A stretch of 64,000 bases of DNA from Phycisphaerales bacterium (GTDB lineage: Bacteria; Planctomycetota; Phycisphaerae; Phycisphaerales; UBA1924): NCBI GenBank assembly GCA_020845755.1, contig JADLFE010000054.1, forward strand, positions 1 through 64,000, read 5' to 3'. Positions 15,360 to 25,955 of the stretch are shown one piece after another (the stretch's first letter is position 1; each line of letters begins with the position of its first letter). The notes under the pieces were generated by a model, which searched no databases, was not told the DNA's origin, and saw nothing but the letters and a program-made list of their open reading frames with translations. A program made the translations under genes and the position numbers.

Positions 15360-15575
15360 ATGGCAAGACTTGTGGATGCGATCCGGCGGGCGGTTGAGGC
15401 GAGCGGCAAAACCCGCTATCGCATCGCCAAGGAATCGGGCGTCTCGGCGGGACAGTTGTCGCGTCTGGTGAACGGTGAACGCGGGATGACGGTGGACACG
15501 ATCGAACGGCTGGCGGACTACCTGGGGCTGAAAATCACGATCGAGCCCAAGGGCAAGTCTCGGAAGGTGCGGTGA
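15360..15575 (+). CDS. Small Cro/CI-type (XRE) regulator
   Basis: 71 aa from the ATG at 15,360 (an ATG at 15,354 directly abuts the -10). KTRYRIAKESGVSAGQLSRL and NGERGMTVDTIERLADYLGL form a clean lambda-repressor HTH. It is 3 bp upstream of the integrase gene and probably controls it. Proteins of this shape also act as antitoxins, but no toxin partner adjoins it. Confidence 0.75.
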   Translation: MARLVDAIRRAVEASGKTRYRIAKESGVSAGQLSRLVNGERGMTVDTIERLADYLGLKITIEPKGKSRKVR

Positions 15576-15578
15576 TTC

Positions 15579-17105
<1,527 letters not shown>

Positions 17106-17624
17106 GCGTGCGGCCCATGCCGCGGGCACAAGTGTATGCCGCCCACGCCACGCGGCAAACAATCCGGCACACCACGACCTGCGTCGATCGGCGAAGCCCG
17201 CGACCCAAAGCAGCAATCACTCACTGACGGCGACCATCGGCCCTCGCCGCTTTCCAGGCTCCGCGCTCCAACTTACTACCGCGCCGCCTCATCTGTCGGT
17301 TGTCTTGGCATTCCGAGTGCCGAATCCCGACTGTCTAATCCTACATGCCATGCCCCTTCGTACTTCCGACCCCACGTCATCACTCCCGAATCCCCATTCC
17401 GGATCCCCCAATCCAAACATCCGTTCGGGTCGCTGTCCCGCTTCCGCGGTCGCTCCTCCTCCGCCTTCATCCGTTTGACCGAATCTTCACCCCGGTCTAC
17501 CGTCTAGGCCCTGGAATCACGGTTCCGGGACGCGGTCGCTCGGTGTCGAGCGCGCGACAGGACACATTCGACGGCGTTCATTCCGCACCAGGCGGGGGAC
17601 GCCCGACGATCGCGGAGCTATTTC
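17106..17624. other. 519-bp region without a supported gene
   Basis: ORFs here have no start signal or family resemblance. The stretch presumably holds the promoters of tRNA-Lys (leftward) and rpmF (rightward), but I see no convincing -35/-10 pair. Confidence 0.6.
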
Positions 17625-17825
17625 ATGCTTCCTCCACAGAGAGTCAGCCACGGTCGCACCCGTCGGCGCCGCTCGCACCAGGCCATCGAGGCCATCCAGA
17701 TGGGCGTCTGCCCCCTGTCGGGCATGCCCAAGCTGCACCATCGCGTCTGCAAGGAATCCGGGTACGTTCGCCCCGGCCTGAAGATCAAGGTTCCCAAGCT
17801 CGGCATCGGTACCTCTGATCAGTAA
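17625..17825 (+). CDS. rpmF: 50S ribosomal protein L32, degenerate zinc ribbon
   Basis: 66 aa with GGAG 7 nt before ATG. A basic N-terminus (RVSHGRTRRRRSHQAIEAIQ) precedes CPLSGMPKLHHRVCKESGYV, which aligns with the L32 zinc ribbon CPxC...CxxCGY. The second Cys of each pair is Ser, leaving only two Cys, so zinc binding is unlikely. It binds the large ribosomal subunit. The rpmF-plsX order is the common bacterial one. Confidence 0.85.
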   Translation: MLPPQRVSHGRTRRRRSHQAIEAIQMGVCPLSGMPKLHHRVCKESGYVRPGLKIKVPKLGIGTSDQ

Positions 17826-17920
17826 CGCTCGATCAGCACTCGCCCGCGCGCCAAAGACCATGCCCCCGCGATCTCTTCGCCGGATGGTCACGCACGCGCC
17901 GGCTCTCGGGGTCGATCCAC

Positions 17921-18961
17921 ATGCGAATCGCGGTTGATGTCATGGGCGGCGACCACGCGCCCGACGCCATCCTCAAGGGCTGCTTCGACGCCCTCGAACA
18001 CCTGGGCCGCCACGACGAACTCGTCCTGGTCGGACCTGAGAAAGTCATCCGCGAAGCGATGCACGAACGCGGCGTGTCCGACCCGCGACTGGTCATCGAA
18101 CGGGCCGAAGACGTCATCGCCATGGACGAGTCGCCAGCCAAGGCGGTGCGCTCCAAGCCCGATTCGTCGATCGTGAAAATGGCCCTGGTCGGCTCGGAAA
18201 AGTCCGACCGTCGCTGCGACGTGGTGCTCTCGGCGGGCAACACCGGAGCGTGCGTCGCCGCGGCGATCATGCACATGCGCCGCCTGCGCTACGTCCATCG
18301 CCCCGGCATCGCGGTCACCTTTCCGGCGTTTCATGGGCCGATGGTCCTCACCGACGCCGGCGCCAACCCCGAGCCCAAGGCCAGCCACCTGTGGCAATAC
18401 GGCGTGATGGCCGAGGTGTACGCCCAGCGGACGCTGGGGATCGCCAAGCCGCGCGTCGCGCTCATGAACATCGGCTCGGAAGAGGCCAAGGGCACGGGCA
18501 TCATCAAGCAGACCCGCGACCTCCTGAAGGCGACGCCGGGCCTCAACTACATCGGGTATGTCGAGGGTCGCGACCTCTTCGAGGGGGCGGCCGACGTGAT
18601 CATCACCGACGGGCTGGTGGGGAACACCGTGCTCAAGTCGGCAGAAGGCATGGCGCGGAGCCTGTTCAAGGCGATCGCGCACGAGATCCTGGCGCAGAAG
18701 CCCGAACTGATGCTCGACTTTGAGCCGATCGTCAAGAGCATCTACGCCAAGAACGACTATCACGAGCACGGCGGGGCGCCGCTGCTCGGTGTCAACGGCT
18801 CGTGCTTCATCGCGCACGGCTCGAGCGAGGCGCGGACGATCAAGGCCGCGGTACGCAATTGCCGCAACTACGTGGCGTCGGGCGTGAACGAGGCGATCGT
18901 GCAGCGACTGGCCGAACTCGAGCCCATGATGAACGAGATGGCGGCGGTCGAGCGCGAGTGA
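17921..18961 (+). CDS. plsX: Phosphate acyltransferase PlsX
   Basis: 346 aa, full family length. It converts acyl-ACP to acyl-phosphate for phospholipid synthesis. Recognised by the N-terminal IAVDVMGGDHAPDAILKG, the central LSAGNTGACVAAAIMHM and LNYIGYVEGRDLFEGAADVI, and the C-terminal YHEHGGAPLLGVNGSCFIAH. No clear ribosome binding site precedes the ATG. It follows rpmF and precedes fabH, a classic lipid-synthesis cluster. Confidence 0.95.
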   Translation: MRIAVDVMGGDHAPDAILKGCFDALEHLGRHDELVLVGPEKVIREAMHERGVSDPRLVIERAEDVIAMDESPAKAVRSKPDSSIVKMALVGSEKSDRRCDVVLSAGNTGACVAAAIMHMRRLRYVHRPGIAVTFPAFHGPMVLTDAGANPEPKASHLWQYGVMAEVYAQRTLGIAKPRVALMNIGSEEAKGTGIIKQTRDLLKATPGLNYIGYVEGRDLFEGAADVIITDGLVGNTVLKSAEGMARSLFKAIAHEILAQKPELMLDFEPIVKSIYAKNDYHEHGGAPLLGVNGSCFIAHGSSEARTIKAAVRNCRNYVASGVNEAIVQRLAELEPMMNEMAAVERE

Positions 18962-19069
18962 TCGCGGCGGCTTCGCCCCGACGCTCGGCGCGTCCGTCCC
19001 GGTGGGGTACCAACCCGGACCGGGATGACCATTTGTTTTTTTGGCGCTTTGGTCATTTGGATTCCGTCC

Positions 19070-19075
19070 TACACT
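19070..19075 (+). promoter_or_regulatory. -10 element (TACACT) of fabH, leaderless spacing
   Basis: TACACT ends 7 nt before the ATG at 19,083 and there is no Shine-Dalgarno sequence. A weak CTTTGG lies 17 bp upstream as a possible -35. Confidence 0.5.
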
Positions 19076-19082
19076 GGGCGTC

Positions 19083-20111
19083 ATGAGTGGTCCTCACCAT
19101 CCCGGCGGAGCCCAGCGTATCGGCGTGCGCATTGCCGGAACCGGATCGTGTCTTCCCTCTCGCCGGCTCACCAACGCCGATCTCGTCAAATTGATGGAGA
19201 CGTCGGACGAGTGGATCGTCCAACGCACGGGCATCCGCGAGCGGCGCATCGCCGACCACACAGGCCCCGAGTCCACGGACAAACTCGCGGCCGAATCGCT
19301 CCGCCGTGCCCTGGCGGCCGCCCACATGGACGCCAAGGACCTTGACCTCATCATCGCCGCGACCATGACCCCCGAGATGGCCTGCCCCCCCACCGCATGC
19401 CAGGTGGCGGCCCAGATCGGCGCGGGCGATTGCGGCGCGTTCGATCTCAACGGCGCGTGCTGCGGCTTCGTCTTCGGGCTCAACGTCGCCTACGGCCTCA
19501 TCGCCAGCGGCGCGTACCGCAATGTCGCCCTGATCGGCGCCGATACCCTCACACGCTACATGGACTACACCGACGCGGGGCGGTCGACCGCGATCATCTT
19601 CGGCGACGGCGCCGGCTGCGCCATCCTCCGCGCCACCGACGACACCACAAAGGGAATCATCGCCCAGTCCATGCACTCCGACGGCGAGGGATGGAAAGAG
19701 ATCTATGTCCCCACGCATCCCTACCACTTCCCCCCGGGTGTGCCGGTCGATACGTGCAAATATGGTCGAGTTCAGATGAACGGTTCGGCGGTGTTCAAGT
19801 TCGCCGTCGGCACGTTCTCAAACCTCATCGACGAGACGCTGCAGAAAGCAAACCTCAAGCCCAACGACATCGACCTTTATATCTGCCACCAGTCGAACCA
19901 GCGCATTCTGCACGCGGCCCGCGATCGCTTCGGCCTTCCAGAGGACAAACTCTACATCAACATCGACCACGTCGGAAACACCGTCGCCGCGTCCGTCCCC
20001 CTCTGCCTCGACGAGGTCGTGCGTGCCCGCGGACTGCCCGAGGACGCCAAGGTACTCTTCGTCGCCTTCGGCGGCGGGCTGACCTGGGGCTCGAGCCTCT
20101 GGCAACTCTGA
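19083..20111 (+). CDS. fabH: 3-oxoacyl-ACP synthase III
   Basis: 342 aa from the ATG at 19,083 (an in-frame ATG at 19,041 would include the promoter). It condenses acyl-CoA with malonyl-ACP to start fatty-acid synthesis. The catalytic triad is visible: Cys in FDLNGACCGFVFGL, His in LYICHQSNQRILHAA and Asn in IDHVGNTVAASVPL. SDEWIVQRTGIRERRI near the N-terminus is diagnostic. It lies between plsX and fabD. Confidence 0.95.
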   Translation: MSGPHHPGGAQRIGVRIAGTGSCLPSRRLTNADLVKLMETSDEWIVQRTGIRERRIADHTGPESTDKLAAESLRRALAAAHMDAKDLDLIIAATMTPEMACPPTACQVAAQIGAGDCGAFDLNGACCGFVFGLNVAYGLIASGAYRNVALIGADTLTRYMDYTDAGRSTAIIFGDGAGCAILRATDDTTKGIIAQSMHSDGEGWKEIYVPTHPYHFPPGVPVDTCKYGRVQMNGSAVFKFAVGTFSNLIDETLQKANLKPNDIDLYICHQSNQRILHAARDRFGLPEDKLYINIDHVGNTVAASVPLCLDEVVRARGLPEDAKVLFVAFGGGLTWGSSLWQL

Positions 20112-20175
20112 TCACCCCGGACGCTTCTCTCCCACACCCATCACCTACTTTTCGCCTCGCGTCTCCTTGCGTTCC

Positions 20176-20181
20176 GATACT
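20176..20181 (+). promoter_or_regulatory. -10-like element (GATACT), leaderless spacing
   Basis: GATACT ends 6 nt before the ATG at 20,188. It differs from TANNNT only at the first base. Confidence 0.3.
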
Positions 20182-20187
20182 TGTCCT

Positions 20188-20775
20188 ATGGCCGGCGGCA
20201 TGAACATTCTGGCGGCGGTCGCGATCCTGGGCACGGTGCCCGCGGCCGTATCGCTCATCTGGTCGTGGCAACAAAAGCACTTCCGCGCCGGCGGACTCTG
20301 CCGCCGGTGTGATTACCCGCTCAAGGACCTCGAGCCGCGTGCCGACGGGCGGTTCCTCTGCCCCGAATGCGGCCTGGTCCAGACCGGGCGGGCCCACGCC
20401 TCGCACCGCGTCGGGCATCTGCTTGATTTCTCGCCCGCAATCTCCGCGCTGGTCGTGCTCGGATTGCCTCTGGTGGTCTGCGGCGTGCTCGCGCTCGCGA
20501 TCAAGCCCGACGCGGCGATCTCCGCGGGCGTTGGATTTGCACTGGTCATCGCGGGCATGCTTACGGGGATCGAAGGTGTCGGCCTGCGTGCCATGACGCT
20601 CCAGGCGCTTGGGGCCCACGCCGCGGCGCTGGCGTTTGTCACCATCGCCCCGGCGGAGGTTTCGCCCCTCCTGGTGCTCGGCGGCTCGGGCTGGGGAAGC
20701 GGGCTGGCGACGCTGTGGCTGATGCGCTCGCGACGAGCCAAGCGGTCCCCGGGGCTTGAAACCCGAACACCGTAA
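20188..20775 (+). CDS. Membrane protein with N-terminal zinc ribbon
   Basis: 195 aa. One hydrophobic helix (about 3-23) is followed by a CxxC...CxxC zinc ribbon (LCRRCDYPLKDLEP, then LCPECGLVQTG), then four hydrophobic segments between about 70 and 180. Many planctomycetes carry such small zinc-ribbon membrane proteins of unknown function. It sits between fabH and fabD on the same strand, but nothing ties it to lipid synthesis beyond position. Confidence 0.65.
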   Translation: MAGGMNILAAVAILGTVPAAVSLIWSWQQKHFRAGGLCRRCDYPLKDLEPRADGRFLCPECGLVQTGRAHASHRVGHLLDFSPAISALVVLGLPLVVCGVLALAIKPDAAISAGVGFALVIAGMLTGIEGVGLRAMTLQALGAHAAALAFVTIAPAEVSPLLVLGGSGWGSGLATLWLMRSRRAKRSPGLETRTP

Positions 20776-20813
20776 CAACACTGCAACGCCCGGTAGCCCG
20801 ACGAAATCGGCCC

Positions 20814-20819
20814 TATCAT
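20814..20819 (+). promoter_or_regulatory. -10 element (TATCAT) of fabD, leaderless spacing
   Basis: TATCAT ends 6 nt before the ATG at 20,826, with only gggcgg between. No Shine-Dalgarno sequence fits. Confidence 0.5.
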
Positions 20820-20825
20820 GGGCGG

Positions 20826-21779
20826 ATGACGAATCCCTTGGTCATTCTCTGTCCCGGTCAGGGGGCGCAGGTCGTCGGCATGGGCAAGGCCTGGCACGAC
20901 GCGTCGCCCGAGGCCCGCGCGGTCTTCCAGGCCGCGGATCGCCAACTCGGCTCGCGCCTCGGCTCGCCGCTCTCTGAGTTGTGCTTCGCCGGCCCGCCGG
21001 ATCGACTGAACAAGACCGACGTGAGCCAGCCGGCCATCTTCGTCGCGTCGATCGCGTGCTGGAAGGGTCTGCTCGCAACGTGGCAGTTCGGCACCGGCGA
21101 GATCCCGATCGCGGCGACGGCGGGGCTCAGCCTGGGCGAGTACAGCGCCTTGGTCGTCGCGGACGCCATGACGTTCGAAGAAGGCCTCGAACTCGTCACG
21201 CTACGCGGGCGCGCGATGCAGGACGCGGCGGAATCTTCCCCTGGCGGGATGGTGGCGTTGATCGGCGCCGACGAGACGCAGGCTCTGGCGGTGTGCGACA
21301 AGGCTCGCCAGGGCGACGTCCTGGTGTGCGCGAACTTCAACGCGCCGGGGCAGATCGTGCTGAGCGGGCACAAGGTCGCGTGCGATCGCGCGGCGACGGT
21401 GGCGGGCGAGATGGGCTTCAGGGCCACCCCGCTGGTGGTCGCGGGCGCGTTCCACTCGCCTTTGATGCAGCCCGCGGCGGATCGGTTGTCGCAGGCGCTG
21501 GCCAAGGCCGCGATCCGCATGCCGCGTGCGCCGGTGATCTCGAACGTGACGGCCCAGGCGCACGAGAGCGAATCGAGCATCCGCACGAGGCTGGTTGATC
21601 AGCTCACCTCGCCGGTACGCTGGTCACAATCGTGCCAGTGGCTTGGTTCGACGATGGTGGGCACGAACGTGAAGGCGGAGTTCCACGAATTGGCGCCGGG
21701 CAAGACGCTGGCGGGGTTGATGCGACGGATCGACAAGAACGTGAAGGTGATCACTCATGACGAACCCGATCAGGCGTGA
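20826..21779 (+). CDS. fabD: Malonyl-CoA:ACP transacylase
   Basis: 317 aa. It transfers malonyl groups from CoA to ACP. LCPGQGAQVVGMGKAW opens the protein, GLSLGEYSALVVA holds the nucleophilic Ser, and VAGAFHSPLMQPA holds the catalytic His. The 3' end overlaps the next gene, a lipoprotein, by 23 bp, implying co-translation. Confidence 0.95.
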   Translation: MTNPLVILCPGQGAQVVGMGKAWHDASPEARAVFQAADRQLGSRLGSPLSELCFAGPPDRLNKTDVSQPAIFVASIACWKGLLATWQFGTGEIPIAATAGLSLGEYSALVVADAMTFEEGLELVTLRGRAMQDAAESSPGGMVALIGADETQALAVCDKARQGDVLVCANFNAPGQIVLSGHKVACDRAATVAGEMGFRATPLVVAGAFHSPLMQPAADRLSQALAKAAIRMPRAPVISNVTAQAHESESSIRTRLVDQLTSPVRWSQSCQWLGSTMVGTNVKAEFHELAPGKTLAGLMRRIDKNVKVITHDEPDQA

Positions 21780-22548
21780 GTTCTGGGCGCGTGTTGGCAC
21801 GGGCGTGGCGACGGTGACGCTCTCGGCGCTCATCGGAGCGACGTTCCTGGGCGCGACGATGACGACCGCGGGCTGTGAGAAGAAGAAGGCGCCCCCGCCG
21901 CCCCCGCCACCTCCCCCGCCGCCCCCGCCGAAGGAACCCGAACCGGTGAACGGCGGGGCGCTGCTCCAGGTCCTGAAGGCGGACGCTCGCGTGCAATGGG
22001 CGTCCAACAACCGCATCACCGACGAGAAGGTGGTTCGCGCGATCATCGGATTTGCAGACGCCCTGTGCAAGGGCGACGCGGACAAGGTGCGCGGCATGCT
22101 CGACGAGAAATCGCGCACGTCGCTCGAGGCCCTTCTCGGCACGGGCGAGTGGGATGAGTCGGTAAAGAAGATCGAGGCGGTGCGGATCACCCGCGGCATC
22201 GGCGACGGCGAAACGGGCGCGGGATTCACACTCGCGATCCAGGAGCCGACCGGCGCGTACGCCCTCAATTGGGACGCCAACCCCAAGGGAGACGCGGTCG
22301 TCGTGCGGGCGCTCCCGAGCAGCGGCAAAGTGCTGAAGCGTGCGTCGGAATGGGACAATCAGAGCCCGGCGTGGAGCGCCGCCGCATCAAAGCCCACCGA
22401 AGCCGCCGTGGACGATGGCGACTCCAAGCCCAAGGAAGAAGAAGCCGACGAGCCGACGCCGGAGGAGAAGAAGGACAGCGACGAGATCATCAAGCGCACC
22501 CCGGCGGGACCTGTCAAGATCCCCGTGAAGCGCCCCGACGGCGGCTGA
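21757..22548 (+). CDS. Lipoprotein with a 13-proline run
   Basis: 263 aa. After a Tat-like RREFW and a hydrophobic segment, TMTTAGC gives a lipobox. Then come KKKA and thirteen consecutive Pro. Residues about 65-195 form a globular domain (VRAIIGFADALCKGDADKVR, then GAGFTLAIQEPTGAYALNWD), and the tail is acidic. The start lies within the end of fabD, with GGTGAT 5 nt upstream. Function unknown. It is probably anchored to the periplasmic side of a membrane. Confidence 0.65.
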   Translation: MTNPIRREFWARVGTGVATVTLSALIGATFLGATMTTAGCEKKKAPPPPPPPPPPPPPKEPEPVNGGALLQVLKADARVQWASNNRITDEKVVRAIIGFADALCKGDADKVRGMLDEKSRTSLEALLGTGEWDESVKKIEAVRITRGIGDGETGAGFTLAIQEPTGAYALNWDANPKGDAVVVRALPSSGKVLKRASEWDNQSPAWSAAASKPTEAAVDDGDSKPKEEEADEPTPEEKKDSDEIIKRTPAGPVKIPVKRPDGG

Positions 22549-22753
22549 TATCCGCGTCATTCGCTTCACCGCGGAATTCGCATGGCCGCGGAGGTTTGAA
22601 CTCGAAGGACGCGATGATCGCGAAGGAGATCGACTTCAACTCGTGCGAGTGATCGTTCGTCCAAGTCATCACGCTCGATTGCCGCGGCGTTTCACTTTGC
22701 CACTTCGCCTCGTTCGTGTCACCTGACCCCCCGACCACTTCCCGGAGATCCCC

Positions 22754-23518
22754 GTGACCGATCCCGCCCCTCAACGTGTCGCTCTCGTCACCGGCGCCTC
22801 GCGCGGCATCGGCAAGGCCATCGCGATGCGTCTGGCCCGTCCCAACACCGTCGGCGGCGGACGACACGTCGTGCTCGTCAGCCGCTCCGCCGGGCCGCTG
22901 GCCGACCTGCAGCACCAGATCGAGAGCCTCGGCGGCAGCGCATCCCACGTCGCGGTCGACGTCGCGGATTCGGCCGCCTTCGCCGCCGCCATCGAGAAGG
23001 TCGCCGAGGAGCGCGGTCGCCTGGACATCCTCGTCAACAACGCGGGCATCACCAAGGACGGCCTGGCGCTCCGTATGTCCGACGACGATTGGAATTCCGT
23101 CATCCAGACCAACCTCACCTCCGCGTTCGTCGCCATCCGGGCCGCCGCACGCTCCATGATGCGGAACAAGTTCGGTCGCATCGTGAACATCAGCTCGACC
23201 AGCGGTGTGGTGGGCAACGCGGGCCAGGCCAACTACGCCGCCGCCAAGGCCGGCCTTGCGGGATTGTCCAAGACCATCGCGCGCGAGCTGGGCGGCAAGG
23301 GGATCACCTGCAATGTGATCGCGCCGGGCTTCATCGAGACGGACATGACGGCCAACCTGCCGCAGCAGGTGCGCGATCATGTGCTGTCGCTCATGGCGGT
23401 CAAACGCCTGGGCGTCGGCGACGACATCGCGCACGCGGTCGCGTTCGTCACCAGCGACGAGGCGGGCTTCATCACCGGGCAGACGCTGTGCGTCGACGGC
23501 GGGATGACGATGTGCTGA
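22754..23518 (+). CDS. fabG: 3-oxoacyl-ACP reductase
   Basis: 254 aa from a GTG at 22,754, with CGGAG upstream. A short-chain dehydrogenase: NADP-binding TGASRGIGKAIAMRL, LVNNAGITKDGLALRMSDDD, catalytic Ser in INISSTSGVVGNAGQ, and YAAAKAGL holding Tyr and Lys. It reduces 3-oxoacyl-ACP. acpP and fabF, which often follow, are not here. A convergent gene ends 3 bp away. Confidence 0.9.
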   Translation: MTDPAPQRVALVTGASRGIGKAIAMRLARPNTVGGGRHVVLVSRSAGPLADLQHQIESLGGSASHVAVDVADSAAFAAAIEKVAEERGRLDILVNNAGITKDGLALRMSDDDWNSVIQTNLTSAFVAIRAAARSMMRNKFGRIVNISSTSGVVGNAGQANYAAAKAGLAGLSKTIARELGGKGITCNVIAPGFIETDMTANLPQQVRDHVLSLMAVKRLGVGDDIAHAVAFVTSDEAGFITGQTLCVDGGMTMC

Positions 23519-23521
23519 GCC

Positions 23522-25894
23522 TCAACGATCCGGATTGATGTCGTCGGTTTCCGGCGTCTCTTCCGCCTTCGCCGGCTCACCCGGTGCCGCGTCATTCAAC
23601 GGCTTTTTCTCGCCGCTTGTCGGATCACCCGGCGGCGGAGATTTCCGCGGCTGATCATCGCTCTTGTTCGGAGCTTCGCCGGGCTTGCGTTCTCGCGTCA
23701 CGGTGCGCACGCCATCGCCCTCGGTCGGCGGCACGTCCTTCGCCGGCGCTTTGGCCTTGGGTGTGAACGACTCGCGCACGCGGCGCAGTGCCTCCGCCGC
23801 CGCCCTGCGTTCCGCGGCCGCCTGGGCCACCCGCTGCGCCGGGTTCTGGTTCGCGCGGGCCGAGCCCACGGCCGCTGAGCGATCAATTCTCACCGTTCCC
23901 GCGGGCGTTGCTCGCACGCCCGACCGCGTTACACCGGGCTTGACATTCGGGTTCATCGCGGGCGTTGCGCCCGAGGCAGCCACGTTCGTAGCGCCGGCTT
24001 TGCCCGAGACGCTCGTTTGGCGTGTTGCCCTGCTCCCCAACACCGCACGCCCGCCCGACGCGCGTTCCGCGCCCGAGGGACCGCCCAGCAGCGATGCCTG
24101 CGATTCGGCCAGCATTTCGTTGTCGGGAACCCACAGATCTTCAGGGAGCGTCACCTGCCATGATTCGGCCGCGTTGAACAGCGCCGAACTGCTCAGGTCG
24201 ATCGCCTCGGGAAACGCGGGCACGTATCCCATCGCCGCGATCGATGCCATGTCCTGCAGTATCTTCTCCGTCGACGGGTGTTCGCCATAGAACTGGCGAT
24301 AGTCGACATAGCGCATCCCGCCCCAGGTCTCGTGCCCGGGCAGCAGGAAATCCGCAAGAAAATGGGGCGTGGTGATCGGGTACACGTCCTCGGCCCGCTG
24401 CGGCGGCTGCGTGTACGCCCAGTGCTGAAGAAACGTCGGCGCGAGCGTGTGGACCACGTCACACGCGATCGGCTCGGTGATGAATGTCACCTTCGGGAAT
24501 CGCTCCTGCATGTCGCGCAGCCAGTAATAATGCTCCCACGCCGGCGTCGCGTAGTCGTGGAATGTGTCGAGACCGATCATCGTCGCGCCAGCCCGAACCG
24601 CCAGGTCCAATTCCCTGAACGCCGATTTCACGTGCGCCTGCTTCTGACGCGAGAAGAGCGCCAGCGCATCCCGCCCCGCGCTGTAGCGCTGCGACTCGGT
24701 CCACCACAGACCAAGCTCACGCCCCATCGCGGGGATCGTCGGGAATCCGACCGCAGGATCGAGCGCCTCGGCGAGCCTCGGGTTCGTCAGCCAGCGTGAC
24801 GTGAAGTGCCACTCGTCGTCGCGTGAGTACTGGTACGTCCCCGAGCACATCCACACCATCACCCGCGGCCAGTTCCTGGGCCGCCGGATCTCGTCAACCA
24901 CCACGCGCCAGCCGCCCACGTCCGGGCGATACTGCCTCATCTGTCCGAAGCCGAGCGGATTGTCGGCGGTCACATGATCGCTCGACGCGAGCACGACGCA
25001 GTTCACCGGACGCGGATCGCGCTGGTAGTGAACCCCGCCATACGTCGAGCGGAAGAACCCGCGATACGGCAGAAGGGTGCGCTGCCACGCGTCGTCGGCA
25101 TCTGTGACGCGGACGGAAACGACGTACGTGCGGGTCTCCCCGGGGCGGATCGAGGCGGCGCGATCGATCCGACCGAGGCCGACCTCGTCGCCAAAGTTGT
25201 TGAGGCGATACTCGACCGCCCACCCGCGTCCCGCCGGCCCGTTCATCGTGCTCCCGCCCGGGCTGTACATCATGGGGCGGACCTGATGCTTGTACTCGAG
25301 GAGGGGGTACTGGATCGAAACGCCGACCGTGTACTTGCTGTTGCCCATCACAACCACGGGCGAATAAATCCAGGCCGGGTAGAGCGGCGCGGGGGCGACA
25401 TACGAGTAATCAGTGGTGCGTTCGGCACCCGACTTGGTGAAGTCGCGGAATCGGATGTTCTCGCCGAGGTTCACCACGCCGATCTGCAACTTGCCCAGTG
25501 AACGAGCCGTGCCGCTCGTGTTTGTAAAGTTGTAGATCAGGTCAAAGCCCGTGGGCTGCTCCTGCAGTTCGATCGTGGGTATCACGCCTGCGGAGGTGGG
25601 AGTGGGCACGTGCAGCGCCATGCTCTGGGGCGAAACGACGATCGTGCCGTCGCGCGTATCGATCATCTCGACCATGTTGTTGACCAGACGCGACCGCATC
25701 GTCTGTGTTCCGCTCTCGGGCGGCGGCACGGTGTTGTCCGCGAGGGCACGCACACCGCATACGAGCGTGATGATGATCGTGATCGTGCGCACGATCGCTT
25801 TCGGAAGGCACCAGCGGCGTGCCGCGGCGTGCCCGACGCAGGCGTGCGCCGAGCGTTGTGATTCATCCACGGGCTGGATCACGACACCATCCAT
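23522..25894 (-). CDS. Secreted planctomycete protein, tandem paralogue 1
   Basis: 790 codons. A hydrophobic segment IVRTITIIITLVCGVRALAD near residue 35 suggests a signal peptide, so the true start may be downstream of the first ATG. A beta-rich domain (about 55-300) is followed by a region with TIM-barrel-like motifs (DLAVRAGATMIGLDTFHDYA, FPKVTFITEPIACD, LLPGHETWGGMRYVDY). The last 200 residues are low complexity with Ala/Arg-rich coiled coil. It is clearly paralogous to the next gene along most of its length. A glycoside-hydrolase-like fold and a cell-surface role are guesses; no family is recognised. Confidence 0.65.
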   Translation of the reverse strand: MDGVVIQPVDESQRSAHACVGHAAARRWCLPKAIVRTITIIITLVCGVRALADNTVPPPESGTQTMRSRLVNNMVEMIDTRDGTIVVSPQSMALHVPTPTSAGVIPTIELQEQPTGFDLIYNFTNTSGTARSLGKLQIGVVNLGENIRFRDFTKSGAERTTDYSYVAPAPLYPAWIYSPVVVMGNSKYTVGVSIQYPLLEYKHQVRPMMYSPGGSTMNGPAGRGWAVEYRLNNFGDEVGLGRIDRAASIRPGETRTYVVSVRVTDADDAWQRTLLPYRGFFRSTYGGVHYQRDPRPVNCVVLASSDHVTADNPLGFGQMRQYRPDVGGWRVVVDEIRRPRNWPRVMVWMCSGTYQYSRDDEWHFTSRWLTNPRLAEALDPAVGFPTIPAMGRELGLWWTESQRYSAGRDALALFSRQKQAHVKSAFRELDLAVRAGATMIGLDTFHDYATPAWEHYYWLRDMQERFPKVTFITEPIACDVVHTLAPTFLQHWAYTQPPQRAEDVYPITTPHFLADFLLPGHETWGGMRYVDYRQFYGEHPSTEKILQDMASIAAMGYVPAFPEAIDLSSSALFNAAESWQVTLPEDLWVPDNEMLAESQASLLGGPSGAERASGGRAVLGSRATRQTSVSGKAGATNVAASGATPAMNPNVKPGVTRSGVRATPAGTVRIDRSAAVGSARANQNPAQRVAQAAAERRAAAEALRRVRESFTPKAKAPAKDVPPTEGDGVRTVTRERKPGEAPNKSDDQPRKSPPPGDPTSGEKKPLNDAAPGEPAKAEETPETDDINPDR

Positions 25895-25955
25895 GAAAGA
25901 CGCCCCGGGGCTTCGATACCCCGGGGCGCGGTTGCTGAATCACACCGCCCTGCTC

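Noticed and set aside
17136..17507. 123-codon plus-strand frame between tRNA-Lys and rpmF
   Set aside because: No ribosome binding site, Ser/Pro/Arg-rich shadow composition.
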